A program made the position numbers and the translations under genes. Shown here in pieces: positions 1 to 6,211 of a stretch of 10,208 nt of DNA. Each line of letters opens with the position of its first letter. The stretch's first letter is position 1. This stretch comes from JAEYFP01 sp047602645 (lineage in GTDB: Bacteria > Bacillota > Clostridia > Lachnospirales > Lachnospiraceae). Where the stretch lies: positions 1-10,208 of the forward strand of contig JASGGU010000108.1 in NCBI GenBank assembly GCA_047602645.1, given 5' to 3'. The notes under the pieces were generated by a model. It made no database searches. It was not told the DNA's origin and saw only the letters and a program-made list of their open reading frames with translations.

Positions 1-707
1 CCTGTAAAGGTAAGAAAACCTCCCGTTGTGACTAAAACAGTGGGAATACCATCTTCTATCGCATGCATAAGCACGCACGGCCACACCGATTTTGTAAGCC
101 GGTATACTTCCACATACATAACGGTCCAGCACAGCATCAGGATACAGCCTGATAAAACCATACCGCCCCTTGAAATCGTTTCAAAGTACCGATCCGGCAA
201 AAATACGAGATAGTAGGCCGCATGCCACAACGCCCATACAAGCCCGGTGATGAGATAAATCAGCCAGTCATTCAGCCCTGACTCGATCAGTTTTGACGCT
301 AAGAAGCCGCGCCACGCAAATTCTTCAAAAATATTTTTAATAAAATTGACAGCTATGGAGAAAGCCGCAAGCGAAAGAAACTCTTTGATTGTAAAAGCAG
401 ACACATCGACACAGCCAAAAAGCAGCGCCGGGCCGACAGTGACCGCGGTAACTACAGGATAAATGAGCAGAGACAGTAAATACCATTTTCCGTTTCCTTT
501 AAAATTCGGCCTGAGTCCGATTTCTTTTCCGTCACGGCAGGCAAGCGTGAGTATGACGGCCGTCAGTAACGGTAATATCAGCCACAAGCCCATTCCTAAG
601 GAATTGCCTTCGGGCTGCTCCGGCAGCAATCCGTCAATCAGTACGCCCAGCCACCCGCTCGCCAATGTTATCACAATAAAAATACTCACATTTCTTTTTG
701 TTTTCAT
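1..707 (-). CDS. CPBP-family intramembrane metalloprotease (CAAX protease-like), 3' end cut by the window
   Basis: About 235 residues are visible and the reading frame is open to the left edge, so the C-terminus is missing. The protein is strongly hydrophobic, with membrane segments near residues 8-28, 39-56, 77-98, 111-127, 149-170 and 183-199. The three family motifs are present: EEFAWRGF at 128-135 (paired Glu and Arg133), WALWHAAYY at 158-166 (His162) and HAIED at 215-219. In this family (Rce1/CPBP) these Glu and His residues bind the metal inside the membrane. Known members process prenylated proteins or bacteriocin/pheromone peptides, or give immunity to bacteriocins; the substrate here cannot be told. 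The third motif has Asp219 where Asn is common. The ATG at 707 is chosen because AGGAGAG lies 6 bases upstream; an ATG at 710 is only 3 bases from it. The gene follows the TetR gene on the same strand and may be its target. Confidence 0.85.
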   Translation of the reverse strand, partial: MKTKRNVSIFIVITLASGWLGVLIDGLLPEQPEGNSLGMGLWLILPLLTAVILTLACRDGKEIGLRPNFKGNGKWYLLSLLIYPVVTAVTVGPALLFGCVDVSAFTIKEFLSLAAFSIAVNFIKNIFEEFAWRGFLASKLIESGLNDWLIYLITGLVWALWHAAYYLVFLPDRYFETISRGGMVLSGCILMLCWTVMYVEVYRLTKSVWPCVLMHAIEDGIPTVLVTTGGFLTFT

Positions 708-724
708 CATTCACTCTCCTTATG

Positions 725-736
725 TGCGCATGCGCA
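725..736. promoter_or_regulatory. Perfect 12-bp palindrome TGCGCATGCGCA upstream of the CPBP gene
   Basis: The sequence is fully self-complementary and lies a few bases upstream of the CPBP ribosome site (714-720), between it and the hairpin at 743-783. It differs in sequence from the AT-rich palindrome at the TetR promoter, so it is not obviously the same operator. It could bind a regulator or form part of the leader structure. Function is inference from position only. Confidence 0.3.
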
Positions 737-742
737 GAAAAT

Positions 743-783
743 CTCGCTTCATAGAGAATCCGAAATATTTTCTATGAAGCGAG
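743..783 (-). terminator. Perfect 13-bp inverted repeat overlapping the TetR stop codon; possible terminator or attenuator
   Basis: The arms CTCGCTTCATAGA (743-755) and TCTATGAAGCGAG (771-783) are perfectly complementary around a 15-base loop, and loop edges can add A-T and G-U pairs. Read on the minus strand, the hairpin starts inside the last TetR codons, includes its stop, and is followed by ATTTTCT, a short U-rich tail. That fits a weak intrinsic terminator that would lower read-through into the CPBP gene. It may instead be an mRNA end-stabilising structure. Confidence 0.5.
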
Positions 784-1347
784 CAAAGAAATTACCCAAG
801 CCGCATCAGGGCAGGGCGCATCGGGGCATACGGCGATATACTGTGCGATTCCCTGAAGGGAGCACCAGAATGCGATCGCAAGTGCCTTTGCATTGCCGGC
901 TCTGATTTCTCCGAGTTCCTGGCCCTTTTCTATGACCGGAATGCTTTTTTTCACTAATCTGTCGGATTCCAAAAGCAGCTCTTTTACATCGGACGGCAGA
1001 GCATCCATATACTGCGCATTTTCCATCAGCACGAACATTTTTGCGCTGAATGGATTTGTGCGGAGCATCCCAAGAACATCTTCCGCAGCCGTTTGAAAAA
1101 CGGACAGCGGAGATTCGCTTGAAAAAGCAACTTCCATTTTGAGCTTTTCGCTCCCGATACGGATCAGCTCTTCATACAGCTTTTCTTTCGACTCATAATA
1201 ATGAAAAAGCAGACCCATGCTCATGTCTGCCGCATTTGCGATGTCCGCAATTTTTGTATTGCCGTATCCCTTTCGTATGAATAAGTCCAAGGCTGCCTTC
1301 AAAATCACAGCCCTTCTTTGCTTTTTTTGTTCTTCCCTCGCTGTCAT
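772..1347 (-). CDS. TetR/AcrR-family transcriptional regulator
   Basis: This 191-residue protein has the normal TetR length. The N-terminal three-helix DNA-binding domain spans about residues 9-55, with the family pattern AALDLFIRKGYGNTKIADIA followed by MSMGLLFHYYESKEKLYEEL (recognition helix and the FHYYxSKExLY signature). The remaining 130 residues form the variable helical ligand and dimer domain, so the ligand cannot be predicted. The ATG at 1347 is preferred because AAAGGAA lies a good distance upstream. An in-frame TTG at 1395 would fall at or before the predicted transcription start and is rejected. The promoter at 1400-1428 has an 18-bp palindrome over its start point, implying autorepression. 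The CPBP protease gene lies 64 bases downstream on the same strand and is the likely co-regulated gene. Confidence 0.9.
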   Translation of the reverse strand: MTAREEQKKQRRAVILKAALDLFIRKGYGNTKIADIANAADMSMGLLFHYYESKEKLYEELIRIGSEKLKMEVAFSSESPLSVFQTAAEDVLGMLRTNPFSAKMFVLMENAQYMDALPSDVKELLLESDRLVKKSIPVIEKGQELGEIRAGNAKALAIAFWCSLQGIAQYIAVCPDAPCPDAAWVISLLAS

Positions 1348-1378
1348 TTTTATTTCCTTTCTCGTTAAAAATAATTTC

Positions 1379-1396
1379 ATTGAAAATATTTTCAAT
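1379..1396. promoter_or_regulatory. Candidate TetR operator, perfect 18-bp palindrome
   Basis: ATTGAAAATATTTTCAAT is fully self-complementary with 9-base half sites. It starts 3 bases downstream of the TACAAT -10 box and covers the expected transcription start (about 1393) of the TetR gene. TetR-family repressors typically bind palindromes of this size at their own promoters, so bound protein would block RNA polymerase. The assignment to this TetR is inference from position. Confidence 0.65.
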
Positions 1397-1399
1397 CAA

Positions 1400-1428
1400 A
1401 TTGTAATAAATTTTTTTGGAAAAGTCAA
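1400..1428 (-). promoter_or_regulatory. Sigma-A-type promoter of the TetR gene
   Basis: On the minus strand a -35 TTGACT (1423-1428) and a -10 TACAAT (1400-1405) are separated by exactly 17 bases containing an A-rich stretch. Transcription should start near 1393, giving a leader of about 46 bases before the ATG at 1347. It lies just downstream of the preceding operon's terminator and the 23-bp repeat. Confidence 0.75.
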
Positions 1429-1431
1429 TGT

Positions 1432-1454
1432 GAAATCCGTAGGAATTTCCTATT
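1432..1454. repeat. Dispersed 23-bp intergenic repeat, copy 1
   Basis: These 23 bases are identical to 4619-4641, in the same orientation. The core is GAAATCC-GTA-GGAATTTCC followed by TATT. In this copy the outer part of one hairpin arm is lacking compared with copy 2. It sits between the terminator at 1456-1487 and the -35 box at 1423-1428. Both copies directly follow an operon terminator on the minus strand. Confidence 0.6.
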
Positions 1455-1455
1455 G

Positions 1456-1487
1456 AAAAAGCCTGTCATCATGCAGACAGGCTTTTT
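1456..1487 (-). terminator. Intrinsic terminator after the aldo/keto reductase operon
   Basis: AAAAAGCCTGTC (1456-1467) pairs perfectly with GACAGGCTTTTT (1476-1487) around an 8-base loop. The A/T ends give a U-run on both strands, so it could work in both directions, but the only gene reading into it is the reductase, whose stop lies about 50 bases upstream. It closes the four-gene block that starts at 4494. Confidence 0.85.
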
Positions 1488-1538
1488 TAATGTAATCTGT
1501 TATTTAATATAAATTCCCTGTAGAAAATTCAAGATTTA

Positions 1539-2537
1539 TTAGAGGCTGATTTCATCTATTTTTTTCAGCTCTTCTTCCGTAAATTTCGTTTGGGAAACGA
1601 TGCCAATATTTTCTGTGATCTGCTCCGGCCTGGATGCGCCGATCAATACGGAACATACCCCGTCATCCTTCAGTATCCACGACAGCGCCATCTGCGCCAA
1701 AGTCTGTCCTCTCTGTGATGCCAGCTCATTCAGGGCCATAATCTGTGAAACCCGCTCCTGTGTTAATGCGGATTCCTTCAAGAAACGGCCGTCTTTTGCA
1801 ATCCTGCTGTCGGATGGAATCCCATGCAGATACTTGTCCGTCAAAAGCCCCTGCGCGAGCGGGCTGAATGCGATGATGCCGATTCCGGCCTCCCTGCAGT
1901 ATGACTTTACGCCATCCTCTTCAATTGCCCTGTTAAAAATAGAGTAGCTTCTTTGATTTATAATAAACGGACAGTGAAGGTCCCTCAAAAGCCTTGCGGC
2001 TTCTTCCGTATGCTCTTTATCATAATTGGAAATTCCCGCATACAATGCCTTGCCGCTGTGCACGATGCCGGCCAGTGCCTCCATTGTTTCCTCAAGCGGT
2101 GTTTCCGGATCCATTCTGTGATGATAAAAAATATCGACATAATCCAGCTGCAATCGTTTTAGGCTTTGATCAAGACTGGCCGTCAAATATTTTTTGCTTC
2201 CCCAGTCCCCATAAGGCCCCGGCCACATGTCATACCCGGCCTTCGTTGTAATGACAAGCTCGTCCCGATAAGGCCTAAAATCCTCATTCAGAATCCTCCC
2301 TGCATTTTCCTCCGCACTTCCATACACCGGCCCATAGTTATTGGCCAGATCAAACTGTGTAATACCTGCATCAAAAGCCGTTCTGCACATTGCCCGCATC
2401 GTATCATAATTGTCCCTGCTCCCGAAATTATGCCAAAACCCAAGCGATACTGCCGGAAACTTTAAGCCGCTCCTCCCCACACGGTTATAAATCATGTTAT
2501 CGTATCTTTTTTCATTTGCCGTATACACCTTTGCCAT
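1539..2537 (-). CDS. gpr: Aldo/keto reductase, YghZ/Gpr type (L-glyceraldehyde 3-phosphate reductase-like)
   Basis: This 332-residue protein matches the E. coli YghZ/Gpr pattern closely in recalled motifs: SLGFWHNFG (31-39), FDLANNYGP (62-70), TTKAGYDMWPGPYG (97-110), SLDQSLKR (121-128), FSPLAQGLLTDKYL and VLIGASRPEQ. The expected catalytic tetrad is Asp63, Tyr68, Lys99 and His140. Family members are cytoplasmic NADPH-dependent reductases that act on L-glyceraldehyde 3-phosphate, methylglyoxal or other aldehydes; the true substrate here is not known. The C-terminus is slightly shorter than in E. coli, ending soon after the LKKIDE helix. AGGAGGT sits 7 bases before the ATG. The gene starts 27 bases after the small membrane-protein gene with no room for a separate promoter, so it is probably the last gene of that operon. 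Confidence 0.88.
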   Translation of the reverse strand: MAKVYTANEKRYDNMIYNRVGRSGLKFPAVSLGFWHNFGSRDNYDTMRAMCRTAFDAGITQFDLANNYGPVYGSAEENAGRILNEDFRPYRDELVITTKAGYDMWPGPYGDWGSKKYLTASLDQSLKRLQLDYVDIFYHHRMDPETPLEETMEALAGIVHSGKALYAGISNYDKEHTEEAARLLRDLHCPFIINQRSYSIFNRAIEEDGVKSYCREAGIGIIAFSPLAQGLLTDKYLHGIPSDSRIAKDGRFLKESALTQERVSQIMALNELASQRGQTLAQMALSWILKDDGVCSVLIGASRPEQITENIGIVSQTKFTEEELKKIDEISL

Positions 2538-2564
2538 AATATTTACCTCCTGTCCTTTATATTT

Positions 2565-2969
2565 TTATTGAATTCCCAGCTTGTTATCTATATCCTCTTT
2601 CGTAAAGCTCAATTCACCCAGCAGCGTGCTGTTCTCTTCCATTTTTTTCTGAAGTTTTGCTTCCTCTTCTGTATTTCCAATTTCCTGATAAGCATGATAT
2701 AAAGAGGCCGCTTCAAAATAACCGGCAACGGCGTACAACTCTCTGTACGTTTGTGAGTCTTCCTGATTAGAATATTTTTTACCATTTACGGAATATACAA
2801 GATTTCCATACTCACCGTTTTTTACATGATAAAGCATTATTTCTTCGGTGGGTACATATCTTTCAAATTTAACGATAAGACTGCTCGCTGTTGCAAAAAC
2901 ATTTATGACCAAAAGCACTGCCAGCACGATCAGCAGAATATTCAAAATCTGTGATTTATCACTCTTCAT
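2565..2969 (-). CDS. Small single-pass membrane protein, paralogue-like third gene of the zinc-ribbon operon
   Basis: I do not recognise a named family. The 134-residue protein has a short polar N-terminus, one hydrophobic helix at about residues 9-31 (ILNILLIVLAVLLVINVFA), and an outer or periplasm-like domain of about 100 residues that is predicted helical and acidic. Unlike its two upstream neighbours it has no CxxC zinc ribbon. Its segment NGEYGNL followed by YRELYAVAGYFEAASLYHAY resembles EGEYDKI and YNFIISYGQFESVLFYLEAI of the first gene, suggesting a common domain. Its ATG overlaps the end of the upstream gene by 11 bases, and AAGGAG lies 9 bases before it, so translation is probably coupled. 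Membrane topology is inferred from hydrophobicity only. Confidence 0.7.
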   Translation of the reverse strand: MKSDKSQILNILLIVLAVLLVINVFATASSLIVKFERYVPTEEIMLYHVKNGEYGNLVYSVNGKKYSNQEDSQTYRELYAVAGYFEAASLYHAYQEIGNTEEEAKLQKKMEENSTLLGELSFTKEDIDNKLGIQ

Positions 2970-3705
2970 AAACCTTGACTCCTTCCTCTATCAAAAGCTG
3001 CCTTTTTGCAGGAGATAACTCTGCAAAATGATCCAAATCCTCCCTGCTGACGTTGCAATAAGTATGCAGCATTGCATAAACCTGATCCAGTGCATTCTGC
3101 ATAGCTTCTACATGTACCTTTGAGTATTCCGACTCTTCATCATACTCCTTCTTTTCCATTGAAGAGTAAATACTATTTAAATCTTGATTAATCATAGCCG
3201 CATACTCCTGTGAGGATTGATACGCATTCTTTTCCACAGTCAATTTCATAATGTTGGTGTAGATATTACTATAATACATACTGACTGATTTAATTTTGTT
3301 ATATTCATCTAAGGAATCTACGCTATAAAGACTATGATTATCATAGTAGTAGCTAAAGCCTATATAATCTTCCTTTTGTTCCAGTTCGGACAATTTTTCC
3401 CGATGCTCGGCAGCATGAAGATTCGCCTGATATTTTATAATGAAATTACTGATATCCCAAGAGTTTAAGAGAATAACTAAGACAAGCAAGTTAAGCGTGA
3501 CCAGAATAGCAATCGCTGTTGTTTTTACCGTCATCTTGGTAAAATGTCCTGTTTTTTCATACACATCCGCTTTCGTTCTCTCAAACCTATTCCTGTAACT
3601 CCGCATATCCGCCCGATGCTTCTTATAATAAGGATTCTCAATTCCGCAATATCTGCACTTCACATCCTCTATCGACATATCGGATCCGCAGTACTTACAT
3701 TTCAT
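2959..3705 (-). CDS. Zinc-ribbon single-pass membrane protein of unknown function (second gene)
   Basis: This 248-residue protein begins with a zinc ribbon, CKYC (Cys3, Cys6) and CRYC (Cys17, Cys20), followed by a basic linker (about 25-58) and one membrane helix at about 62-81 (TTAIAILVTLNLLVLVILL). The remaining 165 residues are hydrophilic, rich in Tyr, Glu and Lys, and look helical. By charge the ribbon should be cytoplasmic and the large domain outside. A stretch with YSVDSLDEYNKIKS lines up with YSVYGWKHYNFIIS of the upstream protein, so the two are probably paralogues. The end has LLIEEG, also similar. AGGGG lies about 10 bases before the ATG. The gene starts 18 bases after the upstream gene. 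Function is unknown; a membrane sensor or scaffold role is a guess. Confidence 0.75.
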   Translation of the reverse strand: MKCKYCGSDMSIEDVKCRYCGIENPYYKKHRADMRSYRNRFERTKADVYEKTGHFTKMTVKTTAIAILVTLNLLVLVILLNSWDISNFIIKYQANLHAAEHREKLSELEQKEDYIGFSYYYDNHSLYSVDSLDEYNKIKSVSMYYSNIYTNIMKLTVEKNAYQSSQEYAAMINQDLNSIYSSMEKKEYDEESEYSKVHVEAMQNALDQVYAMLHTYCNVSREDLDHFAELSPAKRQLLIEEGVKVYEE

Positions 3706-3723
3706 CTATTATTTTCCCCTCTT

Positions 3724-4494
3724 TCATTCTATTTCCTCAATATATTCACAGCACTTATTATAATCTACATAACCATTCTTCGATACGGCTTGATATAGAT
3801 CTTCTATTTGCTGCTCATCCAATCCGAGACCTTCAATTAATAATTGTTTCGCAGATTCTCCATATTCTTCTATTAAGACCTTTTCTTCATCGGTAAATTC
3901 CTTATAGCTGTCCCGATAAGTTCCTTCATGAATCAAACAGAGGCTGTCATAGGATGCAAATTCTTTATCCGCTTTTGACAGCTTACCGCCGTTTTGAATG
4001 GCCTCCAAATAAAACAGCACCGATTCGAATTGTCCGTATGATATGATAAAATTATAATGCTTCCATCCGTAAACCGAATACTCTTCAGCATTTAAAAATA
4101 ATTCCTGGATTTTATCATATTCCCCTTCCTCATACCACCTATCCAGCTTTGGATAGGTTTCCTGTTCCCATAATAATTGTTCCTTACTGTACACAATTGA
4201 GGACTGTTTATTAATATACCAAAAAACCAAGATGCTAATTGCCAGTATGATTGATGCCCATAAAACAGGCTTATAAATTTTATGGCCCGTTGTCTTAATT
4301 TCTTCTTTATAGGCATTCTCAGGAAACTCCGCAATATCCTCAAGATCCTTGCGGATATCTTCCAAATGCCCCATATACTCTCGTTCTGCACCAATTTCAT
4401 TGACTGTCCCGCAATAAGGGCATTTTGCAGCCTGATAGGAATAGTTGGCCCCACAATTCGCACATTGCTTTTTTCTTTCTGGTATGAAACTCAT
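3724..4494 (-). CDS. Zinc-ribbon single-pass membrane protein of unknown function (first gene)
   Basis: From the ATG at 4494 the product is 256 residues. It starts with a zinc ribbon, CANC (Cys11, Cys14) and CPYC (Cys25, Cys28), then an acidic linker with a heptad-like stretch (GHLEDIRKDLEDIAEF, about 42-57), a membrane helix at about 75-95, and an outer helical domain of about 160 residues. The ribbon is of the rubredoxin-like zinc_ribbon type seen in many Firmicutes membrane proteins; here no enzyme motif follows. A GTG at 4524 is in frame but has no ribosome site and would leave a leader of only about 16 bases; GAAAGGG stands about 11 bases before the ATG, a little far. The gene is first in a four-gene block behind the promoter at 4547-4575. 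Function is unknown. Confidence 0.75.
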   Translation of the reverse strand: MSFIPERKKQCANCGANYSYQAAKCPYCGTVNEIGAEREYMGHLEDIRKDLEDIAEFPENAYKEEIKTTGHKIYKPVLWASIILAISILVFWYINKQSSIVYSKEQLLWEQETYPKLDRWYEEGEYDKIQELFLNAEEYSVYGWKHYNFIISYGQFESVLFYLEAIQNGGKLSKADKEFASYDSLCLIHEGTYRDSYKEFTDEEKVLIEEYGESAKQLLIEGLGLDEQQIEDLYQAVSKNGYVDYNKCCEYIEEIE

Positions 4495-4546
4495 AACCGA
4501 TCTTGCCCTTTCCCCAATATACACTTTCTAAAATTTCACTATCTCC

Positions 4547-4575
4547 ATTATAGTATTGAAATAAAATTCACTCAA
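4547..4575 (-). promoter_or_regulatory. Sigma-A-type promoter of the zinc-ribbon/aldo-keto reductase operon
   Basis: On the minus strand a -35 TTGAGT (4570-4575) and a perfect -10 TATAAT (4547-4552) are 17 bases apart. Start of transcription should be near 4540, about 46 bases before the ATG at 4494. No clear operator is seen around it. The next good promoter-like sequence on this strand is upstream of the TetR gene, so it probably drives all four genes down to 1539. Confidence 0.75.
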
Positions 4576-4612
4576 GAAAAATATTCGTGCATCTGCATAT
4601 TCACTTTTATGT

Positions 4613-4641
4613 AATAGGGAAATCCGTAGGAATTTCCTATT
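4613..4641. repeat. Dispersed intergenic repeat, copy 2, forming an imperfect hairpin
   Basis: The 13-base arms AATAGGGAAATCC (4613-4625) and GGAATTTCCTATT (4629-4641) pair with two mismatches around a 3-base GTA loop. The inner 23 bases (4619-4641) are identical to 1432-1454. It lies directly after the gal operon terminator, as copy 1 lies after the reductase operon terminator. It may be a small mobile or mRNA-end repeat; function is unknown. Confidence 0.6.
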
Positions 4642-4645
4642 AAAT

Positions 4646-4671
4646 AAAAAAGCAGCCGGGAGGCTGCTTTT
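4646..4671 (-). terminator. Intrinsic terminator of the galKET operon
   Basis: AAAAGCAGCC (4648-4657) and GGCTGCTTTT (4662-4671) form a 10-bp perfect stem with a 4-base loop. On the minus strand it is followed by a run of six T. It lies 16 bases after the galT stop codon and separates the gal operon from the promoter at 4547-4575. Confidence 0.9.
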
Positions 4672-4687
4672 AACAAAATCTATCCTT

Positions 4688-6196
4688 CTATAAACTTTTT
4701 ATAAACCGCATGAAATAGCTTCTTCCTTCTTCAGTGCATTTAAATACACCCGCATCCTCCAATACCTTTACAAAGACCTTTCCCGTTTCTTCTTTAAGAA
4801 CATCCATGACGTTGTCCTGTGTCAATGTTCCTTTATATCGGGGAAGAAATTCCTCCACCCAGTCCGCATGCTTTTCAAGCACTTTGTCGGAGCGGATATC
4901 CCTGCCGTCCAAAATAGATTTGGCCAGCCCTTCCAGCTCCTCCTTCAGGCGGGAGGGCAGAATAGCAAGTCCCATGACTTCGATGCCGCCGATATTTTCT
5001 TTTTTAATATGATGATACGCATCGCGCGGATGATAAACGCCGAGCGGCCGTTCAGACGTCGTGATGTTGTTGCGCAGCGTCAGATCCAGTTCGTAGAATT
5101 CTCCTATTCTTCTTGCTACCGGCGTAATCGTATTATGCGGCACGCCATCTGTCTCCGCAAAAATGAAGGCTTCCTTATCCGTATAGCTCCGCCATGCGGT
5201 CAATATATGATCCGCCAGCTCTACAAGCCGCTTCTGGTCTTTGTTACGAATACGAATCGCAGATAACGGCCAGTGCAGAATCCCTGCCTGTGTATCCTCA
5301 TGACCCGGAATAACAATTTCTTTTTCCACTTTTGCACGAGCCATAGGAAACTCAAAATTCCCTCCCTGAAAATGCTCGTGGCTCAAAATCGAACCGCCGA
5401 CAATCGGCAGATCCGCATTCGTGCAAACCATATAATGCGGAAACTGACGCAGAAAGTCAAACAGCTTTTCAAACACCTCCCGATTGATTGACATTGGGAC
5501 ATGCTCTGTGTTCAACACAATACAATGCTCATTATAATAAACATACGGAGAATACTGAAAACCCCATTTTTTTCCGCAAATTGTAATCGGAATAATCCGG
5601 TGGTTTTCTCTGGCCGGATGATTGATTCTCCCTGCATAGCCTTCATTTTCCATGCAAAGCAGGCATTTGGGATAGCCGGACTGCTTCGTATTTTTCGCCG
5701 CTGCGATTGCTTTCGGATCTTTCTCCGGCTTAGATAAGTTGATTGTCATATCGATCGGGCCGTATTCACTGTCAGTCTTCCATTTAATATCCTTCGCGAT
5801 CCGGTATGTCCTGATATAATCCGAAGTCTTTGACAATTGATAATAATAATCGGTCGCTTCCTTCGGCGAATGCTCATATTTCTCACGAAATGTGCGGATA
5901 ACCTCAGCCGGGCGCGGACAGAAACAGTTCATGACCTTTGTGTCAAACAAGTCCCGGTATACCACTCCGTTTTCCTCGATCAGCCCGTTGTCATATGCAT
6001 AGTCGCACATCTCCTTAAGAAGCTGCTCCAGATTCTTTGCCAGCTTTCCCGTTTTTTCCTTATTTGCCGGTTCCTCATACTCATCCAGCTTCAGCAGCTC
6101 CAGTAAAAGATTAACGGAATAAATCCTCTCCTCTTCCCCGATTAACCCTTGTCTGACCGCGTATTCTGCCAAAGAGGCGATGCTCTGTTCAATCAT
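4688..6196 (-). CDS. galT: UDP-glucose--hexose-1-phosphate uridylyltransferase, class II (Gram-positive type)
   Basis: GalT moves UMP from UDP-glucose to galactose 1-phosphate, giving glucose 1-phosphate and UDP-galactose, in the cytoplasm. The 502-residue length is that of the class II (GalT2) enzymes of Firmicutes, longer than the roughly 350-residue class I. The active-site motif SHEHFQGG lies at about 272-279; by analogy with the HxH motif of the HIT-like superfamily, His275 is the likely nucleophile carrying UMP. Other family stretches are DMTINLSKPEKDPK, the CLLC pair at about 178-181, GFQYSPYVYYNEHCIV and NNITTSERPLGVYHPR. The ATG at 6196 is chosen; an in-frame GTG at 6208 lies 3 bases from the galE stop and is possible, but has no better ribosome site. 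It starts 15 bases after galE, as the last gene of the operon, with a terminator just downstream. Confidence 0.95.
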   Translation of the reverse strand: MIEQSIASLAEYAVRQGLIGEEERIYSVNLLLELLKLDEYEEPANKEKTGKLAKNLEQLLKEMCDYAYDNGLIEENGVVYRDLFDTKVMNCFCPRPAEVIRTFREKYEHSPKEATDYYYQLSKTSDYIRTYRIAKDIKWKTDSEYGPIDMTINLSKPEKDPKAIAAAKNTKQSGYPKCLLCMENEGYAGRINHPARENHRIIPITICGKKWGFQYSPYVYYNEHCIVLNTEHVPMSINREVFEKLFDFLRQFPHYMVCTNADLPIVGGSILSHEHFQGGNFEFPMARAKVEKEIVIPGHEDTQAGILHWPLSAIRIRNKDQKRLVELADHILTAWRSYTDKEAFIFAETDGVPHNTITPVARRIGEFYELDLTLRNNITTSERPLGVYHPRDAYHHIKKENIGGIEVMGLAILPSRLKEELEGLAKSILDGRDIRSDKVLEKHADWVEEFLPRYKGTLTQDNVMDVLKEETGKVFVKVLEDAGVFKCTEEGRSYFMRFIKSL

Positions 6197-6211
6197 CTTT
6201 TCTCTCACTTT

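Noticed and set aside
1348..1395. N-terminal extension of the TetR protein from a TTG at 1395
   Set aside because: That codon lies within the predicted operator and at or before the transcription start, while the ATG at 1347 has a good ribosome site and gives the normal family start.
4495..4524. GTG start at 4524 for the first zinc-ribbon gene
   Set aside because: No ribosome site precedes it, it would leave only about 16 bases of leader, and the added ten residues do not look like a conserved domain part. It cannot be fully excluded.
5837..6106. Open frames on the plus strand across galT, galE and galK
   Set aside because: They lie opposite strongly conserved Leloir genes, have biased composition typical of antisense frames and show no start signals.
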